A stretch of 64,000 nt of DNA from Lichenostomus cassidix. Lineage: Eukaryota; Chordata; Aves; Passeriformes; Meliphagidae. The stretch spans positions 88,567,405 to 88,631,404 of the forward strand of contig CM039182.1 in assembly GCA_008360975.2 (NCBI GenBank). The letters run 5' to 3'. Below the pieces are notes generated by a model, which saw only the letters and a program-made list of their open reading frames with translations, did not search any database and was not told the origin of the DNA. A program made the position numbers and the translations under genes. Below, piece by piece: positions 49,391-61,960 of the stretch. Every line of letters begins with the position of its first letter. Within the stretch, counting starts at the first letter, position 1.

Positions 49391-52300
49391 AAGCAAAAGA
49401 GAGTAAATTTTATGCCCACAATTTCTTTTACCATAAATTTAGTGAGAGAGTAACTATCAGACTTTTGGAGTAGTCAAAAGGTTGTACAGGAGCCATTTAT
49501 CAGTAGAAGGGTTCAAAAAAGTTTAAATAATTTCTAAAATGAGATCTTCAGGAATTTTGCCTTCAAATTTGAACTCTTAGAATTTGAGAATATACACTAA
49601 ATTATTCACATAAAACAGAAGCCAGAAAGATAATTAAATGGGAAATTAAATCAAACCTTATGTCAGAAGCATCACAGTAATGAGATCATATTTATCCCTT
49701 TACTTCCTCCTGCTTCAGCTCCTTCCTGATATTCTCAAAGGAAGCAAATAAAAAACATGTTCTAGCAAATTTCGTGGTTTTATATACAGGGACATTCAGC
49801 TGGCTGAGCTCTTCCATGCATTTATGCCACAGATGTGCTGTATTATTCTTCTTTTGTCTTAGTCCAAAAACACTTTTGTAAACCACCAGTACATAGAATG
49901 TTATGACACCATCACACCAGAATAGCAAAAAGGCCCTGATCTGAGTTAGTATCAAGCTTGAACTATCTTACCTCTTTGTTCCTTCAAGCCAAAAATATAT
50001 CACAGAAGAGACAGTACATCAGTCTTTCTGTCCTCTTTGCCCTGAAAAGAGACATTTCTTCTCCAGGATCTCTTGCATAGCCATGAATAATAATCGGGTT
50101 CATTACATATCAGAAATATATACAAACTGTGTCTAACAGTGACATTCACACATGTGGTTCTTTCTAGCACAAGCAGGGTTTTTCTGCTTTACTTGCAGTA
50201 TTTGCTGAGGATGGCTCAACAAGAACTAGAAAAGCTAGTAAATTCTGATCTACTTTTTATAATGAGAGCAATTTTTACTGTAAACTTACATTCAAGTGTT
50301 TTCTGACAGTAAAACAAATTTCTGGGGATTTTTTTTAGTTTTAATAGAAGAATAAATTAAGTAATACAAAAAAGTCTACTACAGGAAGGGGACCCTTATT
50401 AAAATAAAATGGAACTTCATGTGTTTCTGACTGTTTGAGCCTGAGGCCTCTCCCAGGTGCTAGTAATATATTGGCAGCCAAAGTCAGGCAAAAGTTCAAG
50501 AAAACACTTCTCTCCTTTTAAAAATCTGACAAGCAAAACTTCCAGTTACTCTTTTGAATAAATGATTTATCGCCAAGTTTCTTAGGAACAGTTATCTGTC
50601 AATGATGTTTTTTTGTGGGTCCACCCCTTGAAAAATCTGTTAATTAGCTGCTTTACCCAGCAGTGAACTATATAGTGAAATACAACTCTCTCTTTCATTT
50701 ACAGCATAGAATTTTTTTTTGCGTGATCCTAATCACAAAGAAAAAGCAGTTACTCAACCCTGGGAAAAAAACTAACTTCGGCACTTCAATGCATCCGTGA
50801 TCCAATTTTTCTTTCTTTTGACTTTTACTGTTGTGATTTCTCTTTTGCTGAAGTACGCAAGAAGTCTGGCTGAACTACCACTTTCCAGCCTTCAGCAGCA
50901 GCCACAGCTTTGTCTGTGAGGCTTTTTTAATATACTCTTCACAGTTCTGTTCTCTCTTTAAGATCAAAAAAGGATGTTGCTTTGTTGTTTTGTTTTGGTT
51001 TTTTTAATAAATAAAAGGAGAATGTATTGTTTCAAATTATAAATCCTTTCTTTTTATCTTAACTTATTTTAAGGTTACTCTATGCTTCTAAAGTAATATG
51101 CAGAGGTCTCAGTTTCACTGACAATATGCATATTCATATTATTAAAGGATAAGACTGTTTTAATAACACTGTGCCAAATTAAGTATGCTATAATCATCAC
51201 AGGACACACCATTAGTAGAACAAAAAGTTACACATAAAATAATGAATGCTTGGAAAGGCATTTAGTTTACTTATACATATAGCCTCTACTTTCAAAACTT
51301 AATAATTTCATTATGAATCCTATATGAGTCACAATTTGATTTTCACAGCAACAGCTATTATTAAAAAGAATAATTAAAATAATCAAATCACCTGTGAAGT
51401 TTGCTTCTTGTACAGAGATAAAGTTGAGATCTAAATGTTGACTATCTACAAAACAGGCTCCCAAATTCCCAAAAATGTTTTTTGTGCTTTGATCACACTT
51501 CAAAATGGAGAAAGAAACAGTACACCAATTCACTGTATTGAACTGCATTTTCTGCATGAAGAATATGCCTATCTTACAGGAAGAGGCAAGATCCTGGAAC
51601 TCTAAACAATGAGCATTTCTAGGGTGTATTTTCAAGAAAAAGTCAATACAGCAGTTGATTTTCAGTCATTCCTCTTCCTTTATTCGGTTACTGGTCGTTC
51701 ACACTTATGCTTTCTTCTTGCAATTTAAAATCTTTAATGAGTTCCCTCTGTTTTACACTTAGAAAGTCAAGAAGAATAGTCATGGACAAGTTCCAGTTCC
51801 CAGTGACATGTGCATCTAGGCCATAGCATTTGAGATATAAAAGCCTTTCACCATTTTTAATATTTGACATATGTAGCAGTTCTTTATTCTCTTGATGGGG
51901 TTATATTTTAGGCCCCATATAACTCCTATAAAGTGACAGAGATTTATTGGAAAATTTAATTTTTGGTTGAGTTTTTGTTTACATTTTGAAGGGTGGTACC
52001 ATTTCACAATCAGAGTCCCACAGTCCCACTTAAAGGATCTGTGATATTTCTGAGAGGATCTGTACAAATTTCTGAGACGCAATTTCTTAAATGCAAGTAT
52101 AACTAAACAGCATTACATAAACTTCTGGCTTCCCTCAAATATGAGACATACCACTACAGAAGTAGATAGGAGTAGGCAATATGTAAAAAGAAAAAAATTA
52201 AGATGGAGAAAATCTAAACATAGGTGTAAAAGTATTACAGAATATTTCACGTATTGCTTGAATGGAGACCAGATTTGAAGTACAATGATCTGATTTTCAA

Positions 52301-52646
52301 CTACCTTTCTTTTTTCTTTTCTTTTTTTTCCCCTTTGAAAAGGAAGTGTTTGAGAGCTCATTTGAGCATGAGATACAATATATACAAGAGTGTAAAACCA
52401 ACTTAATCTTTCACATTTGTATATTACTGGGTTCATGTGCTCAATATGTGTGTTTTCACCCATTCTTAATCCACCATAAGACATTTTTCTAGAAGAAATT
52501 ACAAATGTAAAATATATGCCAGAAGGACTGGATTACACTATGATAAAGTTCTAAGGAGATATTGCTTGGTATTACCATATTCATCACCAGGAACTGCTGT
52601 ATTCACAAAAGCAATCAAGTAAATGAAGGAAAGAACTTCTTTTCAA

Positions 52647-52650
<4 letters not shown>
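49391..52650. other. A+T-rich unique sequence, no gene seen
   Basis: Minus-strand frames of 122 (51267-51635) and 123 codons (52113-52484) are the longest but show no domain and lie in very A+T-rich sequence. A TTTTTGTTTTG-rich patch lies near 50980-51006. Confidence 0.5.

Positions 52651-52690
<40 letters not shown>
52651..52690. repeat. (AT)20 microsatellite
   Basis: Twenty perfect AT units flanked on each side by AAATAA. It is self-complementary and so a possible cruciform or slippage site, and probably length-polymorphic. Confidence 0.97.
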
Positions 52691-52696
<6 letters not shown>

Positions 52697-54549
52697 TTCA
52701 GTTGAAACCTCTTTCTGAATTCTTGGGTTTATTCCCATTTTAACTGGCAATCACTCCTTCTTGGTGGGGATAATTTCCTTGGTCTCAATAAAGTACTGAA
52801 ATGCATTTTCAGATGTACAAAGGTGGATATTGAATTTTCTTTGTCCCACAGATTTAACACATATTTAGCAATTTGCATGACAGTTTTTTTAAAAAATACC
52901 CAATTCATGTTTATATGTGGTTGATGAGCAGAACATCAGCAGTTAACAGTCTGTTTAAAATTATCTTAGTCTGATAAGTTGAGTTTATAATAGTACTTGC
53001 TGCTTTTTCAAATTAAATAGATCATTTTCTGACCACAAGAATGACAAATTTACTGATATAGTCACTTAATTCTGGGTACGATGTTGTTATTCCCCATTTT
53101 TTCTGCAAAATATGTTACAGGATAGAGTTTGCCTGAATAACAGACACATTAAACAACACTCTTACCACTATATCAGATGAGAAAAACACTCGGGATTCTA
53201 GTGCTCAAAACTCCTTCAGTAGGAAGGAGTTCAAGAGGTGCCTGGCTGAGACAGCTTTCCTTGACTTGATTCTGCTGAAAACAAATCATTGGATGGGGAC
53301 CCCTTCTATCCCAGAAACAAATCCTGGAAGAAGTCATCCCTTTGTACAGAGCAACTGAATTCCACTGCTAATTCATTCTTACACCTCATTGAAGAGACCC
53401 ACTTAATTAGGTGCACAAAAAGTAGATAAACTTTTAAAAACTCCAATATTTGGTGGTTTTGAGCTAAAACTTACTTTCTACTAGTAGGTTTATCTAGTTT
53501 ATCTACTTTGTACTAGTAGGTACGATGTAGTTTTTGTACTAAAACCTACTGTAAACTTTGTGCTTTCCTAATGTGTGTTAACCGTCTTGTACAGATATGA
53601 AAATCCTCTGCGTTGGAGATGGAGGAACAAATAAGAGTGAATGATGTTTCTTCATGTGGAATCATAGCTAAGACCTCTGAAATGCCTTGGGTAGGATCAC
53701 TTTAAAATTCATTCAGATAAACAGAACTGGTGGATGCTCCAGAACTTTCCCTACTAATAAGCTTGGATTTAATCCTCCCCCAGTGAGTATTCTCACAAAT
53801 TAAAAAAATAAATATTTTAAAATGAGAGATAAACATGTTTATGGAAACATTTTTAAATAGTAGGAGAATTTTTGAACTTTTTACACAAAATTGAATTTGG
53901 TTGTTGGTTTATATTGTAATCAGATATTCAGACTACTGGACCTCTGCACTGTAAACATTCCAGCTAAAACAGGGGGAGACAAAGAACAAAACACTGCCAT
54001 ATTGAAGCATTTCTAAACTGCAGCCATGTCACACCTGGAAAGCACAAAACTCACAACAATGTAGAGAAAACAATTATGGTTACAGATTTTCTTTGCTATT
54101 GTTTTACTGAAGATAATGTCTTATTCATAAGCAGCTTCTGTTAAAAGCACATGATGATTCATACAAACATTAACTCAGTGTTTATGATATATAATTATAT
54201 CTATATTATATGTGGCTATTTATGCATATATAAAATTGTGCATATGTATATTTATATATAGCTTTATAAACTGAAATTAATATGCAGCAGTAAAACATAG
54301 ATTTACTAGTGCCCATATTTATCCTATGTTCAGTGCATGGTGCCTTTTGGTATTGAGAATTTGTCTATTTGATACATGAGGACTAAAAATCTTACTGGAA
54401 CAGCATCCTGTCCGATAAGTTTAAGAGGCTTCTCAGGCTGTGGTTTGGAAACCATTGAAATGAGCGCCATGAAGCAAGTCAGGCCAATTTAAAATAAAAT
54501 GAAGAGCCTTGTCTATTTCGTTTGCATTAGATATCTTTGTTGGTTTTGG
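52691..54549. other. A+T-rich unique sequence, no gene seen
   Basis: Near 53471-53535 the word CTAGTAGGT recurs with imperfect mirrored partners. The stretch 54185-54265 is almost only A and T. A moderately G+C-rich stretch at 53185-53350 contains 'GAAGGAGTTCAAGAGGTGCC', faintly like CR1 3' UTR, but not enough to call. Confidence 0.45.
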
Positions 54550-54620
54550 TTATAAAGAGTCCCCTGGAACTATTATGTTACATATTTATGTTATAAAGAG
54601 TCCCCTGGAAGAATTATGTT
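54550..54620. repeat. Direct repeat, two 30-bp copies 41 bp apart
   Basis: Copy 1 at 54550-54579 and copy 2 at 54591-54620 share 'TTATAAAGAGTCCCCTGGAA' and 'ATTATGTT', differing only at two central bases. The unit including spacer is 41 bp, consistent with a single recent tandem duplication. Confidence 0.9.
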
Positions 54621-55670
54621 CTAACAAGAACCAGTGCTCACCATTCAATTTTGTCAGGATTTAAACTCTGGAACTATCCTTGTGGTTAAAGAAGAAAGTC
54701 AGAACCTCACATACTTCAAGCAGAACCCTCAAGATAAGATTTTGGCCTTTGGCAGTAAGGTTTGTTCTGGTTAGTAAATCATGTAAGTAGCTCAGCTTAC
54801 TGTTTATTTCTGACATAGAAGAGGTTCTCTAGTTATGCAGAGCTATTACAGCTTCTTTTTTGTTGTGCAAATATTTTAACTATCTGTGCAAGTCTGACAG
54901 TTGCTTATGCAGGACATGATCTCATAGAAATATGTTTGAAATCCTTTTTCCCCTTTTTGGTTCCTAAAGCTTTGAATTCAGACTGTCAAATGGATTCTCT
55001 CTTTTCCTGGAAGAGAGAATCTTTATAATCTCCAGGCTCTTTATAATCATCCAGGCCCTCTTGACTTATGAATCCGCTCCGAAGAAAGTGCCATTTTGAT
55101 ATGCAATGGATATTTTTTCACTGATTAGTTGCGTATCTTCATATTGTTTTATGCTGGTTACCCATCACAGACCTAAACAGATAGTATAAATTTGAAGAAA
55201 GCAGTCTAGCAATAGGACCACTCTCAATTCCAAAGAAAAAGAGTATCCCTGTACTTGTAGGAACATTTGGCCCTCACATTTACTTCTGGACAAGAACAAA
55301 GTCCAGGATGAAGTAATTTTTTCTGAAATGTCAATGGAAAGTTGCAGAAATAAAATGTTTCATCAATAGACCACTAAAACTTAATAATGTTCTTGGCTAC
55401 TATGTAGGGTTTTCTCCAAGGGCATCGCTAAGTCATTCAGGCTGAGGAGCTTTATGCAAATGTTTCCCCTACTATTTTTTAATCTTAGAGAAGTGTCGAT
55501 TGCCTTTGGTAATAATTTGTTCTTTCTACTGCTCCACAAATCTTGGGATGCATGTGCAGCTTTTTTGATCTGATTGCTCATGTTTCTTTGATGTTTCCTT
55601 GAAGGAACTGAATTTAGACAGGTGGATTTCCTTCTTTTTGTGATGTACAAACAGCCAAGAGTTTGGCTAC
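54621..55670. other. Unique sequence upstream of CR1, no gene seen
   Basis: A short near-repeat occurs at about 55012-55050 ('TCTTTATAATC' twice with 'CCAGGC'). The 89-codon minus-strand frame at 55381-55650 is not recognised. Confidence 0.5.
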
Positions 55671-57036
55671 TTAGTCCATGGGACTTGCTTTGAGAAACCC
55701 AGTGTGCTGGGGGCTGATGGGGTCTGCCTGTCAGAGAAGGGGAAGAGCATCTTCAGGCATACACTTGCCAAGCTGATGAAGAGGGCTTTCAAATAAAGTT
55801 GCCTCGGCAGGGGAGCCTCAATCCATCCCATTCCAACCAGCTTGATGCCACACCCAGCAACAGAGGTCCAGAGCCTGGAGAAGGTTCACTAGTCAGCAGG
55901 AGAGCACCTGAAGAGCAGCACAAAGGGATTCCTGCCACTCCAGCCAGTAAGTCAGATTCGTAAGCAGCCCAAATTAAACTCTTAAAGCCCAACCCCGTGC
56001 AAGCACAGATGGCGTGGGGAATTATCAAGTGGAGTTAGAGGCATGCACATGCATGCAAGGCTGTGATATTGCTGGTATCATGGAGATGTGGTGGGATGGC
56101 ATCTCTGACTGGAGTGTTGGAATGCATGGACGTAGGCCCTTTAGGAAGGACAGACAGGTGACACAAGGTGGGAGTGTCACCCTCTCCGTCGATGACCAGC
56201 TGGAGTGCCTGGAGCTCCACCTGGAAATGGATGAGGAGCCAACTGAGAGCTTATGGGTCACGATTAAAGGGAGCACAGAGACAAATGACATTATAATGGG
56301 GATCTGCTGCCAGCCATCCAAACATGAAGACCAAGAGGATGAGGTATTCTACAGATGGACTGGGAAGACCCACTGTTTCCTGTCAGTAGGACAACACAGC
56401 AGGGCATAAACAATGCAGGACCTCCCTGAGGAACTTCTGTGATCCTATGGTATAAGTTCTACAGGCAACATATATAACTGGTATAGTAAATGAGGATGGT
56501 GAAGGCCTTGCTTTGAGAGCTGTATGCATTTTAAGCACCATAATATAAAAAAGATATTATGCTATTAGAGAGCAACCAAAGCAGGGCCATGAGGATGGTG
56601 AAGGGCTTGGAGGGGAAGCTGTACAAGCAGCGCCTGAGGTCATGTCATTTGTTCAGCCTGGAGAAGAGGAGACTGAAGGGGGACCTCATTGCAGTCTAAA
56701 ACTTCCTCATGAAGGGAAGAGGAAAGGCAGACACTGATCTCTTCTCTGTGGTGACCAGTGACAGTACTCAAGGGAATGGCCTGAAATTGTGTCAGGGGAG
56801 GTTTAGGTTGGATATTAAGAAAGGGTTCTTCACGCAGAGAGTGACTGGGCACTGGAACAGCTCCCCAGGGAAGTGGTCACAGCACCACTCTGACAGAGTT
56901 CGAGAAGCATTTGGATAACAGTCTCAGGCACATGGTGTAATTTTGAAGAGTCCTGTGCGGGGCCAACAGTTGTACAGTTGGACTTGAGGATACCTGTGGG
57001 TAGGTTCCAACTCAGTATATTCTATGATTCTGCAAA
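55671..57036 (+). mobile_element. CR1 retrotransposon, ORF1/ORF2 junction, partial endonuclease and 3' end, with internal deletion
   Basis: The longest element here. It starts with the block before ORF2 ('TTTGAGAAACCCAGTGTGCT', 'GGGGAAGAGCATCTTCAGGC', 'CTGATGAAGAGGGCTTTCAA'). Next comes the endonuclease N-terminus, open at 56014-56409: MGNYQVELEA, IMEMWWDG (the ETWWD motif with its glutamate, residue 24) and EPTESLWVTIKG, then a diverged ICCQPS (normally VCYRPP). The sequence continues to about 56460, then jumps after an unclear 80-bp stretch to the ORF2 C-terminus (from about 56545) and the 3' UTR, ending in ATTCTATGATTCTGCA. The reverse transcriptase is missing and a frameshift lies just before the MGN block, so it is inactive. 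Two adjacent same-strand insertions are an alternative to one deleted copy. Confidence 0.93.
56014..56409 (+). pseudogene. CR1 ORF2 endonuclease-domain remnant (about 131 codons)
   Basis: The longest open frame in the window, and the only one with a recognisable protein ancestry. It corresponds to the first part of the apurinic-like endonuclease (exonuclease-endonuclease-phosphatase fold) that nicks target DNA for CR1 retrotransposition. E24 of the WWD motif is present, but the preceding catalytic Asn block (TNARS-like) is frameshifted away and the later catalytic Asp and His region is not reached before the stop. It begins without an ATG (GTG at 56014). It is a relic, not an expressed protein. 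Confidence 0.8.
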
Positions 57037-59808
57037 ATAATGCTCATAACTAAAGAAAGGAATAAAAAAGTATTAAGGAACTACAGTGTCTACAGGAAAT
57101 CATCTGAATTCAAAAACACAGAAACAGAGAGAGAAGGTGACTTCAAGCAAGTGATTCAGGACTGTGTTTTCAAACACAGATGATAAAATTCAGTTTCATT
57201 AATGCATGCTTAGAGATTAATACCTCCGTATTTGTTAATATACATTTAAAGAGCTATGTAATCTAATTATTCTCAGTAGTACTAATTAGTAGCTTCTCTC
57301 ACTGCCATCCATAATGGAAATGAATACAAATGCCTAACTTAAGCACATGTTAAAATACTGTTATTGTTTTTCCTATTCTGCAGAAATGCGCTTTCAGCTT
57401 CATCTTTTTAGGTACCTCTTTATCTTCAGCAATATTTAATTATCCACAGTATTGTAGTGTTTGAACATAGATGCAAATGTTTTTCTACAGTGTAAATAGC
57501 TCAGGGGAGAAACAATGAACTAAATATTTGCTATGTGTAACTCATGTTAGCAAACTCCTTTGGGATCTTAGAGATTTGGATTCCTTTGAAGAGTGGTATG
57601 AAGCCTCATTTCCACACTCTGGGTGACCATTCTTCTTTGATTGCAAAAGGAGTGGATCTAAAATCTGAAAAAGATCTGAACTGTGCACTGTCCACTATGA
57701 CAAAGAGGATCCAGAAGTATTTGGACAGAATGTTAATTAGGGTTTACACTGATGCATGTAATTTCTGAGACTCAGCCCATGTCACTTGTGCTGTTGGCAG
57801 AGGATGTTCAAGTGGCAACAAATGCATATAGACTTGGCAGCCATGCTCAGGCTCAAATTGTCAGACATTTAGATTAATCCTACCTTCACTAAGTTGGACT
57901 ATAACCAGCAGACAAGAAATCTATAATGAAGACAGCTACAATCTGCACCAGTAACTGACCAGTATGTACTCTGCTCTTCAGCAGATCCTGAGAGCTGGGC
58001 TAATGACAGTGTATGATTGATAATTACATCTGTTCTTTCTCTTCTGTCTGCCTGTTCAGCAGAAAGTGTCTTGGCTCTCTGCGAAGACAGGGAGAGCTTA
58101 CTTTTTACATGCAGCCACACATGTTTTCAAAGGTATCATTTCTCCTACTGGAAGGGTATAACATTCTGATGAAGTCATTGACATACAACTTGAAATATGA
58201 CACCATATGGAATCTGTTCTTTAGATTTCACGCACTTGTCACAAGAATGACTTGTGACTTTCTGTTAACTTCTGTTTTCAGACTTGTCAGTCTTAAAGTA
58301 CCAACACAGCGGTTTCACTACTTGCAACTGATTTAAAATGTCTCTATATTGCATCATTTGAATTACCTAACAGAAAAAAAACACAGTGCTGTTTGGTCAA
58401 GTATGTTCAGATCCTTCTGTTCTACAGTGTAAGACTGCAGGCTGATAGGCATTTATCACTTCAAAAGAATCTCTTGTAAATCAGACTGAACACTGAGACC
58501 AGCCACCTAATTTATCATCAAGTACAATCAAAGATTACAGTTCATCAAATACCAAGAGCAAAGCTGTTTTTCTATAAGTATTTTCATAGCTCTCTTAAAT
58601 TAAAAGAGGCTTCCTTCACTTTGATAATATGTAAATAATAAATAAAAGTGTCTGCTTATACTTTTCTTACTAGCTTCTATAACAACCCTGTGGTGATGAA
58701 AACAGCTATCATCTGTATAACTGGCATGGTTTTAAGAACTCTAAAACCCTCCTTCAAGGCATAACTAAATGTCAACAGAAAGACATATTTCCCACCTACA
58801 CAAGTAGGCTCATAAATTGTGATTGGAGAAATACGTGGAGTATATTTGTTCTCATTGACAAGAAATTCACAGCCTTCCTATGAATAGATCAAAAAAGGAA
58901 AGCAAAATATATTTGAAATATTTAGATACATAAAGCAGGACTTAAACAAGAGGCTGTTATGTCTTCATCTCTGTATGACTGCCACCACCTGAAAACTTCT
59001 TCTCAGATGCCATTAAGACCACTTTGATTGTAGCGGATGACCTCAAAGGCTGTAAGTTACATAGTTACCTAGTTATTCAGTGCATGTATAAAAGTATGAT
59101 CTCACTAATATGAGGCTGGTTACTGTTGAGGGCTCTTGAGTAGTCTCAGCTGCCCTTGATGTGCCTGATCCTTTTGGTTGTTTGGAGCATCTGTTCTTGA
59201 ACCATCACATTCCCAGAAACACACAGCAGCCATTGCTACTGCCTCTGCAAACAGAAAGACAGGAACCACTTACCATGAAAAACATGGTACTGCTGCTTGT
59301 TTTCCATAGTAATGGTCACCCACACCATGCAAATCAGGCTTTGCCACTCCACTTCAGAGGACTACAAACCTATGTCTTTCAGATGTCAAAGAAGCATTCT
59401 GCTTCTTACCTATGTAAGCTTACAGGCAGCCAGGCTGGAAGGGAAAAACAGGACATGTTCTTTTTCCCTGGCCTCATGGAAGATACAACATTGAGGAGAA
59501 AAGAAGCTGCCTAGGCTACAGAAAGAAGGCACTATAAGGAATATAAACCAGCAACCAAGAAAATAGGCAAGAGAAAGGTTTCATGTTTTATTGATGACTG
59601 TAAATTCTAACCTACTAAACACACCTTCTCTTGAAAGAAACTTCTGAGCTCAAAAATCTAAAGGATAAAGGCCCTTTCCTCCATGCCATTGTGGGAATTT
59701 CAAACAGGCTGCCTGTACACTCCATGCAGTCTCCATGCATTTCCAAGCCTAGAAATCAAAATGGTCCCTTTGACATATGGTTGTTTTTGTTCCTGAACCA
59801 TCCTACAT
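57037..59808. other. Unique sequence, no gene seen
   Basis: Frames of 107 (58013-58336) and 117 codons (59161-59514) on plus have no domain or convincing splice sites. The sequence is A+T-rich, without further repeats that I recognise. Confidence 0.5.
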
Positions 59809-59912
59809 GCCAAAAAACTACCCCCCAGAAAAACCACCCCAATAGAAAAAAAAATTAAAAAATCAAAAGAAAACAAACAAACAACCCCCCCAAACCCATA
59901 AAAAACACACAA
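59809..59912. repeat. A/C-rich low-complexity tract
   Basis: Almost only A and C with a few G and T: CCCCCCAGAAAAACC, an A9 run, AAACAAACAAACAACCCCCCC, then ATAAAAAACACAC. Open frames across it (75 and 70 codons) are artefacts of composition. Confidence 0.85.
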
Positions 59913-61654
59913 GAGCTAAAAAATCCTTTTCAGTTACCCATCCAAATGTTGTTAATAGCCTCAAATGTAGTCATCTAACTGTTATCACTTAACAATTTAA
60001 TTAATCAGACTACAAAATTACTTGTTCAAGATCACACAGGAATCCTGTGCCAGTAACTAAAACCCTCTCTTCTCATACTTTGCCTGGTGGTTTACCCAAC
60101 CCTGAATTTACTTACTAAAAGCAACAGTGGGCAGTTCATTTACATCTCTACATCTATGCAAAAGAGTGGTGGATCACGTTAGATTTATCTGCACAAGTAA
60201 GACTGCAATCATCCTTGTGCTTTATCACTAATATATGTGTCCATGAAGGAAGACTGCTTGAAGGGAAAAGAATATCCATGACATTCCCCAAGAGCTCTGC
60301 TGAGAATCACAGTTATCATGGAGTTGTGAAGAGGATTTTTGACTACAGTAACTGGAAAGAAATCATAAAACTAGCTTTGTGAGACAACTGATGTACTCTT
60401 CCAGCTCTCCACACCTGCCAGATTGCTCTATCCTGATCTTCAAATTTACTACTGTCAGCCAGCAAATGTCATTTTTTTCTGAAGCTTGAGTTCTTGAATT
60501 ATGATGTAAGGTTCAATGGCTGGCAAGAATGACACAATGACAACATTCTGGTAGCCAGAATAAACACAGATGAATGAAGAGCCTCCACCTGAAATACTCC
60601 ATATTGCACTGTGAGAAAATTCTGGTTTTCATTTTAGCTAATTCCAAAAACCCATGGCTTCCTCATATGATTCAACCAAATAGTACTAAAGAAGGCAAGG
60701 AGGATTATGAGATAAATGGTTGTGAATCATGCCTAAAATTCTAAAATTTTATCCTTTTCAACATGTGGCACAAGCATATTTGAGGAAAACCTAAACTACA
60801 TGAATGGGATTTTGCCCGTACTACTCTAAAACCACAACAAGTGAACTTGTCTCTATCTTCTCAGTTCATAGGAAACTAAGTTCTGGTTATGTGTTTACAT
60901 GCAGAATTTCCTGAGAGAATATTTCATGGAAAAAGTTCTAAGCTTTTCCAGAGTGGCTGGGTGCAATACACTTTTTTTACACTACTGTTTGGGCCTTTTC
61001 ACCCATATCCTATCATAAATTAGTATTTGAAATTCACAAATATTTTTTGTCACCGAATAAGTGCTGGACATTTTGACAAGTTAATGACAATTATTTTACA
61101 TTTTAGCATTACATTTCTTTCTCCTTTGGAGTATGAAAGCCCCTGCTTTTCTTTCAATATTCAGGTAAATATATCTCTTACTAAAGAATTAGGTCTTATT
61201 GCACAGCATATCAGAGCAGCAAATAAAAAGGAAGATTCCCAACTAATTCCTCCAGTTGTTTTTCTTCCCACTTGCCTAACTTGAGCCTCTTCTACCAAAA
61301 AACTGTTTCTATCAATCTTCAGACTGTATTAGGCACAGAAAGGTTGTACTAGAAATGTTTGATTTTGGAAACCTTGTCTTTAGTCTTACACGGGAGTTGC
61401 TTTGTGTGTTATTAGTCACATATACATGCCCAAGAATAGCATGTAATTTTAGCATGTAATAAGAAAATAAACCTCCTGTTTACTTTTGTTCACCACTAAT
61501 TAGATGTAATACTTTCCTCAACATTTGGCAAATCATAATTGCATAAAATTAAGGAAATTGAGAGTGTTCATAAGGAGGCAAACACACAATTCAGTGAGTC
61601 TTTCCCCTGTCAGGTAAGTAAATTCCATCCATCTACACACCCAAACCAACTCCT
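59913..61654. other. Unique sequence with one possible small exon
   Basis: At 61504-61613 a 110-base stretch is bounded by a pyrimidine-rich acceptor ending in TAATTAG and a strong donor CAG|GTAAGTA (61611-61620). The reading frame across it is open (61539-61724) but short and unrecognised, so at best it is a non-coding RNA exon. The remainder shows nothing. Confidence 0.3.
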
Positions 61655-61735
61655 CTCAAAATCAATGGAAAGGCTCCCTTTGGCCTCAGTGGCTTTTGGA
61701 TCAGATCCAGCCTATTCCCATTAAAGTCAGCTCAG
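61655..61735. repeat. Possible ancient interspersed repeat remnant
   Basis: 'AAAATCAATGGAAAGGCTCC', 'CTTTGGCCTCAGTGGC' and 'TTTTGGATCAGATCCAGCC' resemble an old sauropsid repeat whose typical copies alternate AAGTCAATGGGA-like and GACTTCAATGGG-like words before GGATCAGGCCC. It is the same theme as the remnant near 31.05 kb. The family name is uncertain. Confidence 0.45.
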
Positions 61736-61960
61736 GACTTGAGCTAGATCATGATGCAACTGAATTAATTAGCATTAAATTATGAGAAACTACTCTCCAT
61801 TACTACAAATTACTTGTAAAATAGCCAAGCTTTACTAGCATTAATTATTTCAGCAGTGTTAGATGAAAGTTTCTTTCCATGAATATTACTAATTGCAACT
61901 TTAGGGCCAAGTTTGGGCTTTCAGATTCCCAGTCCCATTTTACATAAACAAGTATAAAAA
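61736..61960. promoter_or_regulatory. Candidate conserved non-coding element, homeodomain-word rich
   Basis: Contains several TAAT-core words in 130 bases: GAATTAATTAGCATTAAATT (61762-61781), AGCATTAATTATTT (about 61838-61851) and ATTACTAATTG. No open frame and no homopolymers. This clustering is typical of developmental enhancers but can also arise in A+T-rich DNA. Confidence 0.33.

Noticed and set aside
51267..52484. Two minus-strand frames of 122 and 123 codons
   Set aside because: Low-complexity, A+T-rich translations without motifs. Lengths are plausible by chance in 64 kb.
53185..53350. Possible CR1 3' UTR piece (GAAGGAGTTCAAGAGGTGCC)
   Set aside because: Only one short resemblance. 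The flanking sequence does not continue the CR1 order.
59631..59912. Open frames of 75 and 70 codons
   Set aside because: They run through the A/C-rich low-complexity tract. The open reading reflects composition.
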